From Bartonella queenslandensis (GTDB taxonomy: Bacteria; Pseudomonadota; Alphaproteobacteria; Rhizobiales; Rhizobiaceae): a DNA stretch of 64,000 nucleotides. Shown one piece after another: positions 16,454 to 26,057 of the stretch. Under the pieces are notes generated by a model. It was not told the origin of the DNA. It worked only from the letters and a program-made list of their open reading frames with translations, and did not search any database. Where the stretch lies: NCBI RefSeq assembly GCF_018155095.1, contig NZ_NAAI01000006.1, positions 62,001 to 126,000 on the forward strand, read 5' to 3'. Position 1 is the first letter of the stretch. Each line of letters opens with the position of its first letter. Made by a program: the position numbers and the translations under genes.

Positions 16454-18813
16454 TGAAAACAACAGAGCGCAAACGTGAAAAGCAGCCAGAGGCGATCATT
16501 CCTTACGTGCGCCATGTTAACAAGCATATCATTGCGCTGGATTCACGAGCCCTCATGTCCGTTATTGCTCTTGAAGGGCTTAACTTTGAGACAGCGGATA
16601 TTATTGATCTCAATGTACTTCATGAACAGCTAAATAATCTGTTTAAGAACATTGCGGATGAACGGATAGCGCTTTATAGCCACATTATCAGAAAGCGTGA
16701 AACGATTTATCCGGATGGCACTTTTAGATCAGCATTTGCGAAGCAATTAGATGATAAATATCGCGAACGGATGGTCTCTCAAGAGCTGTATCGCAATGAT
16801 CTTTATCTTTCAATTTTGTGGAATCCCCACGTTGATAAGACGGATAAATTAGTGGAGTTTTTCAAACGTTTGGGAAAAGCCAAGCAAGAAAAGACAGAAG
16901 TTGATGCAGAATCCATTCGTAAACTTGAAGATATTACGACAGATCTTATTCAAAATTTAGAACGCTATGGTGCAAGAAGGTTGAGTCTTTATGAACATGA
17001 AGGCAATATTTATTCGCAGCAAAGTGAGTTTATCCATCAATTGGTGGGAGGTCGTCGTGAGCGTATCCCCCTCACATGGGGAACGATAGCTTCGACGGTT
17101 TACTCAGACCGTCTTATTTTCGGGAAAGAGATCATCGAAATACGCACTGAGGCAGGGCGTCGATTTGCAGGCATGTTTGGTTGGAAAGAATATCCAGCAA
17201 AAACCAGAGTAGGCATGGCAGATGGTCTTTTAACACTTCCCTTTGAGTTTATTTTCACCCAATCATTTGTTTTCAAGAGCAAAAATGCTGCCAAGCAGAT
17301 TATGGGGCGCAAACAAAACCAAATGGTCAATGCGGGAGATCGAGCAGGCTCACAAATTGTGGAACTGGATGATGCGCTTGATGATCTTGAATCGAATCGT
17401 TTTGTTTTAGGGGAACATCATTTATCGTTGGCAGTTTTTGCGGATGCCCCGCAAGAGTTAGCGGATAATCTTGCCAAAGCGCGTTCTCGTCTTACAGATG
17501 GTGGCGCTGTCATTGCACGGGAAGATTTAGGGTTAGCAGCGGCTTGGTGGGCACAATTGCCAGGGAATTATGCGTATCGCACGCGTTCTGGTGCGATAAC
17601 CAGCCGCAACTATGCGGCACTTTCTCCATTTCATTCTTTTCCGGTTGGCAAAATAGATGGCAATGTGTGGGGACCAGCAGTCGCCTTGATGAAGACCTCT
17701 GCTGGTTCACCATTTTATTTTAACTTTCACTTTGGTGATTTAGGCAATACGTTTGTTTGTGGACCCTCTGGTTCTGGGAAAACGGTTATTGTTAATTTTC
17801 TTTTAGCACAACTTCAAAAGCATGATCCCCATATGGTCTTTTTTGATAAAGATCGCGGTGCAGAACTTTTTGTCAGAGCCGGTGGCGGCACCTATATGCC
17901 CTTGAAAAATGGAAAGCCCACAGGCATAGCACCGCTCAAAGGTTTAGACTATAACAATCCAGCCGATAGGGTCTTTTTACGACAGTGGATTATAAAGCTT
18001 GTTTCTTCTGAAGATCAAAAGATCAGTGAAGCGGAAAGACAAGATATCACGTCTGCTGTTGAACAGCTTGCCTTATTGCCAAAAGAACAACGGACCATAT
18101 CCGCCTTACAAATGTTTTTTGACACCACCCATAGGGAGGGGATAGCGGGGCGTTTAGAGAGATGGTGTAAAGGCAATGCCTTGGGGTGGGTATTTGACAA
18201 TCCTGATGATGACATTGGCATTGATGCGAAGTTTATTGGTTATGATATGACGGATTTTTTGGATAATGATGAAATTCGTCCCCCCTTGATGATGTATCTT
18301 TTTCATAGAATTCTCTCTCTGATTGACGGGCGTCGTATTATCATTGTCATTGATGAATTTTGGAAAGCCTTAGAGGATGATTCCTTTAAAGCTTTTGCGC
18401 AAGACCGGCTGAAGACCATTCGTAAACAGAATGGTTTGATGTTGTTTGCCACGCAATCTCCCAAAGATGCGATTAATTCGACGATAGCGCACACCATTAT
18501 AGAGCAATGTCCCACTCAGATTTATTTTCCCAATCAAAAGGGCAATCATGGGGATTATGTAGAAGGTTTTAAATTATCCGACAGAGAGTTTAACCTGATA
18601 CAATCAGAATTAAGCCGGGAGTCACGGCGTTTTCTCATCAAACAAGGACAAAGCTCTGTGGTAGCAGAACTGAATTTACGTGGCTTTGATGATGAAATAG
18701 CCATTTTAAGTGGCACCACCAAAAACATTGAACTTTTAGAGACCATTATGGATGAAGTTGGTACATCTCCAGAAAAATGGCTCCCCATTTTCCAAGAAAG
18801 GTCAAAACAATGA
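16453..18813 (+). CDS. virB4: VirB4-like transport ATPase
   Basis: This 786-residue hexameric ATPase energises pilus assembly and substrate transport. The N-terminal CagE/VirB4 domain is followed by the ATPase core: Walker A GPSGSGKT near residue 436, Walker B IIIVIDEFWKAL near 630, and the FATQSPKDA segment. It overlaps virB3 by one base and virB5 by 4 bp. Length and motifs are complete, so this operon appears functional, in contrast to the traI and repC genes of the neighbouring region. Confidence 0.95.
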   Translation: MKTTERKREKQPEAIIPYVRHVNKHIIALDSRALMSVIALEGLNFETADIIDLNVLHEQLNNLFKNIADERIALYSHIIRKRETIYPDGTFRSAFAKQLDDKYRERMVSQELYRNDLYLSILWNPHVDKTDKLVEFFKRLGKAKQEKTEVDAESIRKLEDITTDLIQNLERYGARRLSLYEHEGNIYSQQSEFIHQLVGGRRERIPLTWGTIASTVYSDRLIFGKEIIEIRTEAGRRFAGMFGWKEYPAKTRVGMADGLLTLPFEFIFTQSFVFKSKNAAKQIMGRKQNQMVNAGDRAGSQIVELDDALDDLESNRFVLGEHHLSLAVFADAPQELADNLAKARSRLTDGGAVIAREDLGLAAAWWAQLPGNYAYRTRSGAITSRNYAALSPFHSFPVGKIDGNVWGPAVALMKTSAGSPFYFNFHFGDLGNTFVCGPSGSGKTVIVNFLLAQLQKHDPHMVFFDKDRGAELFVRAGGGTYMPLKNGKPTGIAPLKGLDYNNPADRVFLRQWIIKLVSSEDQKISEAERQDITSAVEQLALLPKEQRTISALQMFFDTTHREGIAGRLERWCKGNALGWVFDNPDDDIGIDAKFIGYDMTDFLDNDEIRPPLMMYLFHRILSLIDGRRIIIVIDEFWKALEDDSFKAFAQDRLKTIRKQNGLMLFATQSPKDAINSTIAHTIIEQCPTQIYFPNQKGNHGDYVEGFKLSDREFNLIQSELSRESRRFLIKQGQSSVVAELNLRGFDDEIAILSGTTKNIELLETIMDEVGTSPEKWLPIFQERSKQ

Positions 18814-19577
18814 AAAAGCTTTTATTGGCAACAACTCTTTGCGCAATTTCTTTTGGCTCTCAAGCAAATGCATTTGGAGGTGGTCCTTTTGATTGGCAAA
18901 TACTACAGCAAAACATAACACAAGCTCAAAAATTGCAAGAACAAGTTCAACAAGGCAAACAACAGCTTGAACAACTAAAAGGTCAGCTTGACCAAATGAA
19001 GAATCTTTATAACTCTTTGAATGTCAAGCCTGATATTTCCGGATTGAAAGAAATGTTCAACAAGCAAGGGAGCAATGGCGCCCTTCCTTCTGATTTTAAT
19101 CATTTTCAACAATCGATGGGCAGTGGCGGCGGTGGCGGCAGCAGCAGTGGCAGCGGCGGCGGTGGCGGCAGTAAAAACACGCAAAAATGGCAAGAAGAAC
19201 TTAATTACAAAGAGCCCTCAGGTGGTGCTGGATCAAAAGAGGCCGTGGATGCTTTTTACGCAGAGGAAGTCAAAAAAGCCCAACAGCGCGTAGTAGGACA
19301 AGCGGCAAAAGGCCAAGACGTCTACGAAGAAGCCAGTGAAACACAAAAAAACATTAACAAGCTGCTCGACAAACTTGGCAGTACGAAAGACGCTGGTGAA
19401 ATTCAAGGCATTCAAGCACAATTAACAGCGGTACAAGCAGACCTCCAAACAAAAATACTACAAATGCAAGCCGCTGCCATGATCCAACAAGCAGAAGAAA
19501 AAGCGGCAGAAAGACGTGAAATGGAAGAATTTAAAGCACGATACAAAGCTTTAGCCAAACAACTCCGTGGTCAATAA
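18810..19577 (+). CDS. virB5: VirB5-like minor pilin with glycine-rich linker
   Basis: The 255-residue product has a signal peptide (MKKLLLATTLCAISFGSQANA) and the VirB5 pattern of long helices (FDWQILQQNITQAQKLQEQV, LKGQLDQMKNLYNSL, and a C-terminal helical part ending ARYKALAKQLRG). At about residues 111-128 it holds a run of Gly and Ser (two GGGGG blocks around SSSGSG) that is unusual for the family and is encoded by GC-rich repeats. The start at 18,810 (ATGA overlap with virB4) is chosen because it directly precedes the signal peptide. VirB5 sits at the pilus tip and can touch target cells. Confidence 0.85.
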   Translation: MKKLLLATTLCAISFGSQANAFGGGPFDWQILQQNITQAQKLQEQVQQGKQQLEQLKGQLDQMKNLYNSLNVKPDISGLKEMFNKQGSNGALPSDFNHFQQSMGSGGGGGSSSGSGGGGGSKNTQKWQEELNYKEPSGGAGSKEAVDAFYAEEVKKAQQRVVGQAAKGQDVYEEASETQKNINKLLDKLGSTKDAGEIQGIQAQLTAVQADLQTKILQMQAAAMIQQAEEKAAERREMEEFKARYKALAKQLRGQ

Positions 19578-19601
19578 ACGAAAAAAAAGAGGGATTTGAA
19601 T

Positions 19602-19989
19602 ATGAACAAGATCATCATAACAACATTACTACTTTGCACTGGAATTATCGCTGCTGGCTGTGAAAAAACCTACAGCGTCGCAGAATTTAAAAAAAGATAA
19701 AAATTTGTTGGAAGAGTGGGATGCTAAATGTGGATTTGCAGGAACTTCAAAAAATTGTGAAAATCTAAGATTAGCATTTTTAGAACTTGATAAGGAACGT
19801 CAGGCACAAGCAGAAGAAAGAGCGCGTCAAGCGGAAGAGAACAATCGCAAAAGAGATGAAGAATTTATGGCTGAACAAAAGGCTTGGATTGAAAAAATGA
19901 GAGCAGAGACTCAAAAAAAATTAGCTGAACAAGAAGCAAAACGACGCGCTGAAGAAGAACAAAAAGCCAAACAACAAAATAACGATTAA
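19602..19989 (+). pseudogene. eexN: EexN-like entry-exclusion lipoprotein, copy 1, frameshifted
   Basis: The product starts MNKIIITTLLLCTGIIAAGC with a lipobox and EKTYSVAEFKK, then hits a stop because an A7 run (19,689-19,695) replaces the A6 of the other copies. The rest (LLEEWDAKCGFAGTSKNCENL and a charged helix) is open in the shifted frame to 19,989. Otherwise it is as conserved as the intact copies, so the lesion is recent or bypassed by slippage. It stands directly after virB5. Confidence 0.8.
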
Positions 19990-20025
19990 ATTATAAAAAC
20001 ACACACTGAATAGTGGAGCATCTAA

Positions 20026-20247
20026 ATGGCAATAATAACCAAAGGCGTATTTACTACTATAGAAAGTACGTCGATAGCCCCACTTACAGGACCAATGGGT
20101 AAAACCCCCGTATATCGCTATTGCGCTTTAGCTGTTCACCTTAAAAAGCTTTGTGCGCTTTATAATAAATTTATGGCAACATTATGTCTGTCACCTCAAT
20201 TTATCATCACTGGTTGTGAAACAACCGATAACACAAGCAGAATTTAA
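20026..20247 (+). pseudogene. Truncated virB6 N-terminus fused to eexN remnant, copy 1
   Basis: The 73-codon frame MAIITKGVFTTIESTSIAPL...LKKLCALYNKFMATLC aligns with the first 55 or so residues of the full VirB6 at 22,037 and then switches to FIITGCETTDNTSRI, a decayed version of the EexN lipobox region (ITAGCEKTYSVAEF). It keeps a ribosome site and an open frame. It may be a small protein or only debris of unequal recombination. Confidence 0.6.
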
Positions 20248-20295
20248 AGATTGTGCTCAAACTTCAAAAACTGAAAAGAAGAAGGAGAAATATCG

Positions 20296-20682
20296 ATGAA
20301 TAAAGTTCTTATAACAGCATTACTGCTTTGCACGGGGCTCATCGCAGCTGGCTGTGAAAAAACCTATAGCGTCGCAGAATTTAAAAAAGATGAAAAATTG
20401 CGCCTAGAATGGGATGCTAAATGTGGATTTGCAGGAACTTCAAAAAATTGTGAAAACATGCGGTTAGCATTTTTAGAACTTGAAAAAGAATATGATGCAG
20501 AAGCTGAAGAAAGAGTGCGTAGAGATGACGAACGTATTCGTATATCAATGGAAAAAGCTAAAGCTGAACAAGACGCTAGGATGAAAAAAATGGACGCTGA
20601 AACTCAAAAAATACTCGAAGAACAAAGAGAAAGAGAACGCGCTGCAGAAGAACGAAGAGCAAAAGAACAAAATAACGACTAA
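20296..20682 (+). CDS. eexN: EexN-like entry-exclusion lipoprotein, copy 2
   Basis: The 128-residue lipoprotein has a signal peptide with lipobox (LLLCTGLIAAGC), the conserved EexN core (CEKTYSVAEFKKDEKLRLEWDAKCGFAGTS...NCENMRLAFLELEKEY) with three Cys, and a highly charged Glu/Lys/Arg helix to the end. EexN-family proteins of IncN/IncX-type plasmids block redundant transfer into a cell that already has the same system. The place between virB5 and virB6 equals that of eex in pKM101. Start is preceded by GAAGAAGGAGAAA. Confidence 0.8.
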   Translation: MNKVLITALLLCTGLIAAGCEKTYSVAEFKKDEKLRLEWDAKCGFAGTSKNCENMRLAFLELEKEYDAEAEERVRRDDERIRISMEKAKAEQDARMKKMDAETQKILEEQRERERAAEERRAKEQNND

Positions 20683-20719
20683 ATTAATAAAAACACACAA
20701 TGAATAGCGGAGCATCTCA

Positions 20720-20941
20720 ATGGCAATAGAAACCAAAGACGTATTTACTGATATAGATGATATGTTGATGGAGCCTCTTACAAAAACAATGGATAAAACC
20801 ATTGCCTCTCGCTATTGCGTTTTAGCTGCTCAACTTAAAAAGCTTCGCTCATTCTATAATAAATTTATGGCAACATTATGTCTGTCACCTCAATTTATCA
20901 TCACTGGTTGTGGAACAACCGATAACACAAGCAGAATTTAA
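20720..20941 (+). pseudogene. Truncated virB6 N-terminus fused to eexN remnant, copy 2
   Basis: A 73-codon frame (MAIETKDVFTDIDDMLMEPL...FIITGCGTTDNTSRI) of the same chimeric build as the piece at 20,026. It repeats with a period of 694 bp from that copy, showing that a unit of eexN plus fragment was duplicated in tandem. Confidence 0.6.
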
Positions 20942-20989
20942 AGATTGTGCTCAAACTTCAAAAACTGAAAGGAAGAAGGGGAAATATCT

Positions 20990-21343
20990 ATGAATAAAGT
21001 TCTCATAACAACATTGCTTCTTTGCACTGGAATTATCACAGCTGGATGTGAAAAAACCTACAGCGTCGCAGAATTTAAAAAAGATAAAAATTTGCGCTTA
21101 GAGTGGGATGCTAAATGTGGATTTGCAGGAACTTCAAAAAATTGTGAAAACATGCGGTTAGCATTTTTAGAACTTCAGAAAGAGTATGAAGCAAAAGCAG
21201 CAGAAAGAAGTCGTAAAATTGACGAAGAAAATCGCAAATCAATGGAAAAATTGAAAGCTCAAATGAGGGACGATCTTGAAAAAAGGAAAGCTGAACTAGA
21301 AGCAAAAGAGCGCGCGGAAGAAGAACAACAGAATAATAATTAA
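20990..21343 (+). CDS. eexN: EexN-like entry-exclusion lipoprotein, copy 3
   Basis: This 117-residue copy has the same lipobox and 60-residue core as copy 2, but the charged tail after AFLELQKEYEAKAAERSR is different in length and sequence (ending KAELEAKERAEEEQ). The core is constant and the tail varies between copies, which suggests selection or recombination acting on the tail. It would be anchored in a membrane through the lipidated Cys. Confidence 0.8.
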   Translation: MNKVLITTLLLCTGIITAGCEKTYSVAEFKKDKNLRLEWDAKCGFAGTSKNCENMRLAFLELQKEYEAKAAERSRKIDEENRKSMEKLKAQMRDDLEKRKAELEAKERAEEEQQNNN

Positions 21344-21369
21344 GACATAATGAAGAGCGGAGCATCTCA

Positions 21370-21591
21370 ATGGCAATAGCAACCAAAGGCATCTTTACTG
21401 ATATAGATAATATGTTAATGGAGCCCCTTACAAAAACAATGGATAAAACCATTGCCTCTCGCTATTGCGTTTTAGCTGCTCAACTTAAAAAGCTTTGCTC
21501 ATTCTATAATAAATTTATGGCAACATTATGTCTGTGCCCTAGATTTATCATCACTGGTTGTGAAACAACCGATAACACAAGCATAATTTAA
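21370..21591 (+). pseudogene. Truncated virB6 N-terminus fused to eexN remnant, copy 3
   Basis: A 73-codon frame (MAIATKGIFTDIDNMLMEPL...FIITGCETTDNTSII) of the same chimeric build, very similar to the 20,720 copy. The period from that copy is 650 bp. Confidence 0.6.
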
Positions 21592-21639
21592 AGATTGTGC
21601 TCAAACATCAAAAACTGAAAAGAAGAAGGAGAAATATCG

Positions 21640-21990
21640 ATGAATAAAGTTCTCATAACAACATTACTGCTTTGCACGGGGCTCATCACGGCAGGTTGTG
21701 AAAAAACCTACAGCGTCGCAGAATTTAAAAAAGATAAAAATTTACGCTTAGAGTGGGATGCTAAATGTGGATTTGCAGGAACTTCAAAAAATTGTGAAAA
21801 TCTAAGATTAGCATTTTTAGAACTTGATAAGGAACGTCAGGCACAAGCAGAAGAAAGAAGTCGTAAAGCAGCAGAGCGCTTTAACAAAGAGATGGATGAA
21901 CTTATAGCCAAAAAAAAGGCTGAAAATGAAAAATGGAAAGCTGAACAAAAAGCGAAAGAACAGGCTGAAAAAAAACAAGATAATAATTAA
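21640..21990 (+). CDS. eexN: EexN-like entry-exclusion lipoprotein, copy 4
   Basis: This 116-residue copy directly precedes the full-length virB6, so it is probably the ancestral operon position. Lipobox LLLCTGLITAGC, core DAKCGFAGTSKNCENLRLAFLELDKERQAQAEERSR identical in part to copy 1, and a distinct charged tail (ERFNKEMDELIAKKKAENEK). Intact, with ribosome site GAAGGAG. Confidence 0.8.
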   Translation: MNKVLITTLLLCTGLITAGCEKTYSVAEFKKDKNLRLEWDAKCGFAGTSKNCENLRLAFLELDKERQAQAEERSRKAAERFNKEMDELIAKKKAENEKWKAEQKAKEQAEKKQDNN

Positions 21991-22036
21991 ATCAGAAGAA
22001 ATCATATTTGCAAAAATTTGATGGAATGGATATGCA

Positions 22037-22975
22037 ATGGCATTTGAAAATGTAACCATATTTACTAAGATGGATGGTTTTGTAACAGCGTCTCTTGAAG
22101 ATGTAATGAACAAAACTATTAATCATCTTTCATCGGGTTTAAGTACCCCGCTTAAAGCGTCTTGTACAATCTACATTATATTTATGGGGTACAATATCAT
22201 CTATGGGCGTTCTTCCACACCCTTATGGGAATTTATAGCGACAGCTTTCAAACTGGGCATCATTGTTACACTCGCCACAAACGCTGCTCTTTATAATGCG
22301 TGGGTTAGGGATATATTTTTCAATGATCTGCCAAATGCCATTGCAAATGTCACACAAGGGGCCGCACACTCAGATAAAAATGTATGGGATAACATGCTAA
22401 GACAAGCAGGGGCACACGTTTTCGACGCATCAGATCAGTACACAGGATGGACTGAAACGGGTAAATTTCTTGCAGCATGGCTTGCTGGTCTTGGCTGTTT
22501 AGTGAATGCTATTGTAGTTTCTGCAATTGGTTTTATCGTCTCAATGTTTGCTAAGCTTGGTTTATTTCTTGTCCTATCAATAGGACCCCTTTTTATAAGT
22601 CTTGGTCTGTTTTCCCCAACAAGGCGTTTTACAGAAGCATGGTTAGGACAAGTTGCAAACTTCATCATTTTGCAGGTACTCGTCGTGCTGCTTGGTGGTT
22701 TGTATGTCGAACTTGCAACAAAAGTCTTCTCAGGAAATCTTGAAGATATCATGCTTTCTTTGCTTAATTTCTCAGCTATTGGTCTTTGTGGTTGTTACCT
22801 TTTCATCAAACTCCCTGATATAGCATCAGCTTTAGCCTCTGGGGGTGCTTCTCTTACAAGTGCAATAACGGGAACACAACGTGCTGGAAAAGAAGCTTTT
22901 CGCGCTGCTAAAGCCACAAGCAACACGATAGCGAAGGGTGTAAAAAAATTAACATCACTATTAGCAAAGGTTTAA
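22037..22975 (+). CDS. virB6: VirB6-like polytopic inner-membrane channel protein
   Basis: The 312-residue product has five or more membrane segments, the conserved VirB6 part ([38 protein letters not shown]) in the middle, and a basic C-terminal tail. VirB6 forms part of the inner-membrane passage. It is the only full copy; five N-terminal fragments of it are scattered in the locus (three upstream, two after virB11). In several plasmids the VirB6/TraG-type protein is the donor-side target of entry exclusion, which gives the pairing with eexN a possible meaning. Confidence 0.9.
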   Translation: MAFENVTIFTKMDGFVTASLEDVMNKTINHLSSGLSTPLKASCTIYIIFMGYNIIYGRSSTPLWEFIATAFKLGIIVTLATNAALYNAWVRDIFFNDLPNAIANVTQGAAHSDKNVWDNMLRQAGAHVFDASDQYTGWTETGKFLAAWLAGLGCLVNAIVVSAIGFIVSMFAKLGLFLVLSIGPLFISLGLFSPTRRFTEAWLGQVANFIILQVLVVLLGGLYVELATKVFSGNLEDIMLSLLNFSAIGLCGCYLFIKLPDIASALASGGASLTSAITGTQRAGKEAFRAAKATSNTIAKGVKKLTSLLAKV

Positions 22976-22982
22976 ATTTAAA

Positions 22983-23270
22983 ATGCGGGAATTTAAAAAA
23001 ATTGGGGTAATCTTGCCATTTCTTTTTCTCAGCGGCTGTATGTCATCACCAAACACGCTGAAGTCACTGCCAAAATGTGATGGATATTCTAAGCGTCCAC
23101 TCAACCGATCCATGTGGAATTGGGAAGGAAAAAAACCCACACCCACGCCCATTATCATCAGTAACAACACCCCCTCCCCCCTAAAAGAGGGCAAGTTGGA
23201 AACGCTTCTCACACAAAAATTAACCGATGAAGAAATAAAATCTTACAAAAATTGCGGGCAAAAAGCATGA
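22983..23270 (+). CDS. virB7: VirB7-like lipoprotein
   Basis: This 95-residue lipoprotein has the signal and lipobox LFLSGC at about residues 14-19 and a Pro-rich middle ([17 protein letters not shown]). Outer-membrane VirB7 stabilises VirB9. It follows virB6 by 7 bp and its stop overlaps the virB8 ATG. Sequence identity to VirB7 is weak, as is usual; position and lipobox decide. Confidence 0.75.
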   Translation: MREFKKIGVILPFLFLSGCMSSPNTLKSLPKCDGYSKRPLNRSMWNWEGKKPTPTPIIISNNTPSPLKEGKLETLLTQKLTDEEIKSYKNCGQKA

Positions 23271-23938
23271 AACAACAAGACATCGAACAATATATTGCTG
23301 AGGCGCGCTCTTTTGACCAAGACCGCATGCTCGCCTCACGCCGCACCACCCGCGCCTCACTCGCCATTGCTGGCATAGCTGTCATCGTCGCGCTCATCTC
23401 TTCACTGGCGGTCATCACCCTCACACCGCTTAAAACCGTGGAACCTTTTGTCATCCGTGTGGACAATTCAACCGGCATCGTTGAAGTCGTAGAGGCTTTA
23501 AAAGAAGGGCCCACCAATGTTGATGAAGCCATCACACGCTATTTTTCTGCAAAATACGTCCGCTCACGTGAAGGCTTTGCAACTGAAGAGGTACAACATA
23601 ATTTCCAAACGGTTTCTCTCCTCTCATCTCCTGAAGAGCAAGAAAGATTTGCCAGCTGGTATGGAGCAAGAAATCCACAAAGTCCTCAAATTCTCTATAA
23701 ACACGCCAGTGTCACTATCACAATAAAATCAATCTCCTTTATCAATCAAGACGTCGCCCAAGTGCGTTACTACAAAACTGTGCGTGACAATCAAACCAAA
23801 AAAGAATTCATCACCCATTGGGTTGCAACCCTCACCTTTGAATATATCAATGCCCCTATCTCTGTCGAAAACCGTTTGATAAATCCTCTTGGGTTTATTG
23901 TTAGTGAATATAGAACTGATCCGGAAGTGGTCAACTGA
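23267..23938 (+). CDS. virB8: VirB8-like inner-membrane assembly factor
   Basis: The 223-residue protein has a cytoplasmic start ([20 protein letters not shown]), one membrane helix at about residues 33-55 ([20 protein letters not shown]), and the periplasmic VirB8 domain with VRYYKTV and [16 protein letters not shown] near the end. The start is the ATGA overlap with virB7. It is clearly a VirB-type protein, unlike the TrbF-type at 877-1554. Confidence 0.92.
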   Translation: MKQQDIEQYIAEARSFDQDRMLASRRTTRASLAIAGIAVIVALISSLAVITLTPLKTVEPFVIRVDNSTGIVEVVEALKEGPTNVDEAITRYFSAKYVRSREGFATEEVQHNFQTVSLLSSPEEQERFASWYGARNPQSPQILYKHASVTITIKSISFINQDVAQVRYYKTVRDNQTKKEFITHWVATLTFEYINAPISVENRLINPLGFIVSEYRTDPEVVN

Positions 23939-23940
23939 TC

Positions 23941-24792
23941 ATGACAAAAAAAATTCTTTTTCTCATTCTAAGCGCCATTGCTCTTTCTTCTGCTCATTTG
24001 GGCCATGCCAGTGTCTTTCCCACCCGCGCGCCTAGCGACAGCCGCATTCGCTTTATCAATTATGATGCTTATAATGTCACAAAAATTATTGGCTCCATAC
24101 GTTCATCCGTACAAATAGAATTTTCTGCCAATGAAGAAATTGCTCATGTCGCAATTGGCAACAGCGTTGCATGGGAAGTAGCGCCAGCAGGCAATATTCT
24201 GTTTCTCAAAGCAAGAGAAGTCCAACCCATTACCAATCTCCAAGTCGTCACCACAAAGCTTGATGGCTCAAAACGCTCCTATCAATTTGAACTCATGGTC
24301 AAAGATGGAGAAATTTCCTCTGGACAAGAAACCTATTTCCTTGTGAAATTTCGCTACCCACAAGAAGAAGCAGAACAAAGAAGACTCGCCGCCCTTCTGC
24401 GCCAAGAAAAAAAACAAGCCCAACGTATTGATGGCATCTTCAACGCTTATGAAACCTACGGACCACGCAATTGGGCTTACACTGCACAAGGATCAAGCAT
24501 TCTTGAACCGTCTACCGTTTATGACAATGGAAAAACCACAACATTTTCTTTTCCTGAAAACCAAGAAATTCCTGCCATTTATATTGTGGGCAACGACGGT
24601 ACAGAATCGCTTGTTCCCAAAACCACAAAAGGCAACATGGTTATTGTCCATGCTATTAGCGCGCGCTTCACTCTAAGACAAGGAAAGAATGTCCTATGCA
24701 TCTTTAACGAAGCCTATCAACCAAAAGGTATCAATCCAGATACCGGAACAACCTCACCATCTGTTGAACGTAAAATTGCATCAGATCTTTAA
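23941..24792 (+). CDS. virB9: VirB9-like outer-membrane complex protein
   Basis: The 283-residue protein has a signal peptide (ending AHLGHASVFP), the N-terminal beta domain (YNVTKIIGSIRSSVQIEFSANEEI) and the C-terminal domain with PSTVYDNGKTTTFSFP, the conserved VirB9 strand, and a terminal extension. With VirB7 and VirB10 it would form the envelope-spanning core. It starts two bases after the virB8 stop. Confidence 0.93.
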   Translation: MTKKILFLILSAIALSSAHLGHASVFPTRAPSDSRIRFINYDAYNVTKIIGSIRSSVQIEFSANEEIAHVAIGNSVAWEVAPAGNILFLKAREVQPITNLQVVTTKLDGSKRSYQFELMVKDGEISSGQETYFLVKFRYPQEEAEQRRLAALLRQEKKQAQRIDGIFNAYETYGPRNWAYTAQGSSILEPSTVYDNGKTTTFSFPENQEIPAIYIVGNDGTESLVPKTTKGNMVIVHAISARFTLRQGKNVLCIFNEAYQPKGINPDTGTTSPSVERKIASDL

Positions 24793-24826
24793 ATTTTAAA
24801 TAAGCGGGAATTGAAGGGGACAACAT

Positions 24827-26014
24827 ATGAGTGATACAACAACCATAGAAGATCGAGGATCAATTGGAGATGGCAAAAACAGCGCATCCAAAACCGTTGG
24901 CAAAAAAATAGCTGTTGCAATAGCTTGTATAGGACTCTGTGGCTATGTACTCTGGAACATCTTATCCAGCCCCACGGAACAAAAAGACACCGCAAAAGCG
25001 CATAAAAAACAAGCACAAAGCTTTCACAATTCCCTCACTCCTTTAGAGTTAGCCCCCTCTGACCCACGCGCCCAAATGGCGCCCATAACCTTACCCCCCC
25101 CACAACCCCTCGCACAAGAACCGAAAAAAGATGATCCCTTACTTGATGCCGCAAGACGCGCCCCTGTCTTAGCTTTTGCCAAAGGTTCTAGATCTCAATT
25201 AAAAGACATCGTCAACACGACTCTCAACCCCCTTGATAAATTTAATGCCCTTGAACATCTCGCCAATATGAATATGCAGAATTCTTCTGCCCTTCAAGAC
25301 ACACAAAATTTTGCCACCCTATTAAAACCTACCAAAACAGAAGAAGCAAAAGCAAAACTCATCGGCAATAGAAACTTTATCATCGCCATGGGAACCTCTA
25401 TTCCCTGTATCTTAGAAACCGCCTTAAACAGTGAGCAACCTGGCTTTGCAAGCTGTATCATTAACCGTGATATCCTCTCCGACAATGGCCGCGTTGTTTT
25501 ACTTGATAAAGGAACACAAGTGATTGGCGAATACCGCGGAGGAATAAAACAAGGTCAATCCCGCCTCTTTGTGCTCTGGACCAGAGCCAAAACCCCAACC
25601 GGTGTCATCATCGACCTTGCCTCACCAGCAACCGACAGTTTAGGAAGAGCCGGTTTTGATGGCAACATTAACACCCATTGGTGGGAACGCTTTGGCTCCT
25701 CCCTTTTGTTGACCGTTATTGATGGAGCCACAACAGTTTTAACAAATAAAATAGCAGGTAATTCCAATAAAGGCGGTTCAAACAACTCTGGAAGCAGCGG
25801 TTTTGAAGGCGCAAACAACACTGGAAAAGAGGCTGCCAGTATTGCCCTTGAAAATCAAATCAATATCCCTCCTACTTTAGAAAAATTTCAAGGCGAACTG
25901 GTCAACATTTTCGTAGCAAAAGATCTCGATTTCTCCTCTGTCTATAAATTAACAATCACAGGAAAAAAGAGAAATACTTTCTCGCGTTCTACGCCAAGCT
26001 ATTCCTTTTTTTAA
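24827..26014 (+). CDS. virB10: VirB10-like envelope-spanning core protein
   Basis: The 395-residue product has a cytoplasmic N-terminus, a membrane helix at about residues 28-46, a proline-rich periplasmic linker (ITLPPPQPLAQEP), and the conserved TrbI/VirB10 beta-barrel domain. That domain shows GTSIPCILETALNSEQPG, RDILSDNGRVVLLDKGTQVIGEY and the NINTHWWERFGSSLLL part, and ends INIFVAKDLDFSSVY. It is complete. The Cys-containing C-tail is slightly longer than usual after DFSSVY. Confidence 0.93.
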   Translation: MSDTTTIEDRGSIGDGKNSASKTVGKKIAVAIACIGLCGYVLWNILSSPTEQKDTAKAHKKQAQSFHNSLTPLELAPSDPRAQMAPITLPPPQPLAQEPKKDDPLLDAARRAPVLAFAKGSRSQLKDIVNTTLNPLDKFNALEHLANMNMQNSSALQDTQNFATLLKPTKTEEAKAKLIGNRNFIIAMGTSIPCILETALNSEQPGFASCIINRDILSDNGRVVLLDKGTQVIGEYRGGIKQGQSRLFVLWTRAKTPTGVIIDLASPATDSLGRAGFDGNINTHWWERFGSSLLLTVIDGATTVLTNKIAGNSNKGGSNNSGSSGFEGANNTGKEAASIALENQINIPPTLEKFQGELVNIFVAKDLDFSSVYKLTITGKKRNTFSRSTPSYSFF

Positions 26015-26057
26015 CTCTCAAGTTCAGTAAACCCCATAAAGTAAATAAAAGTATATT

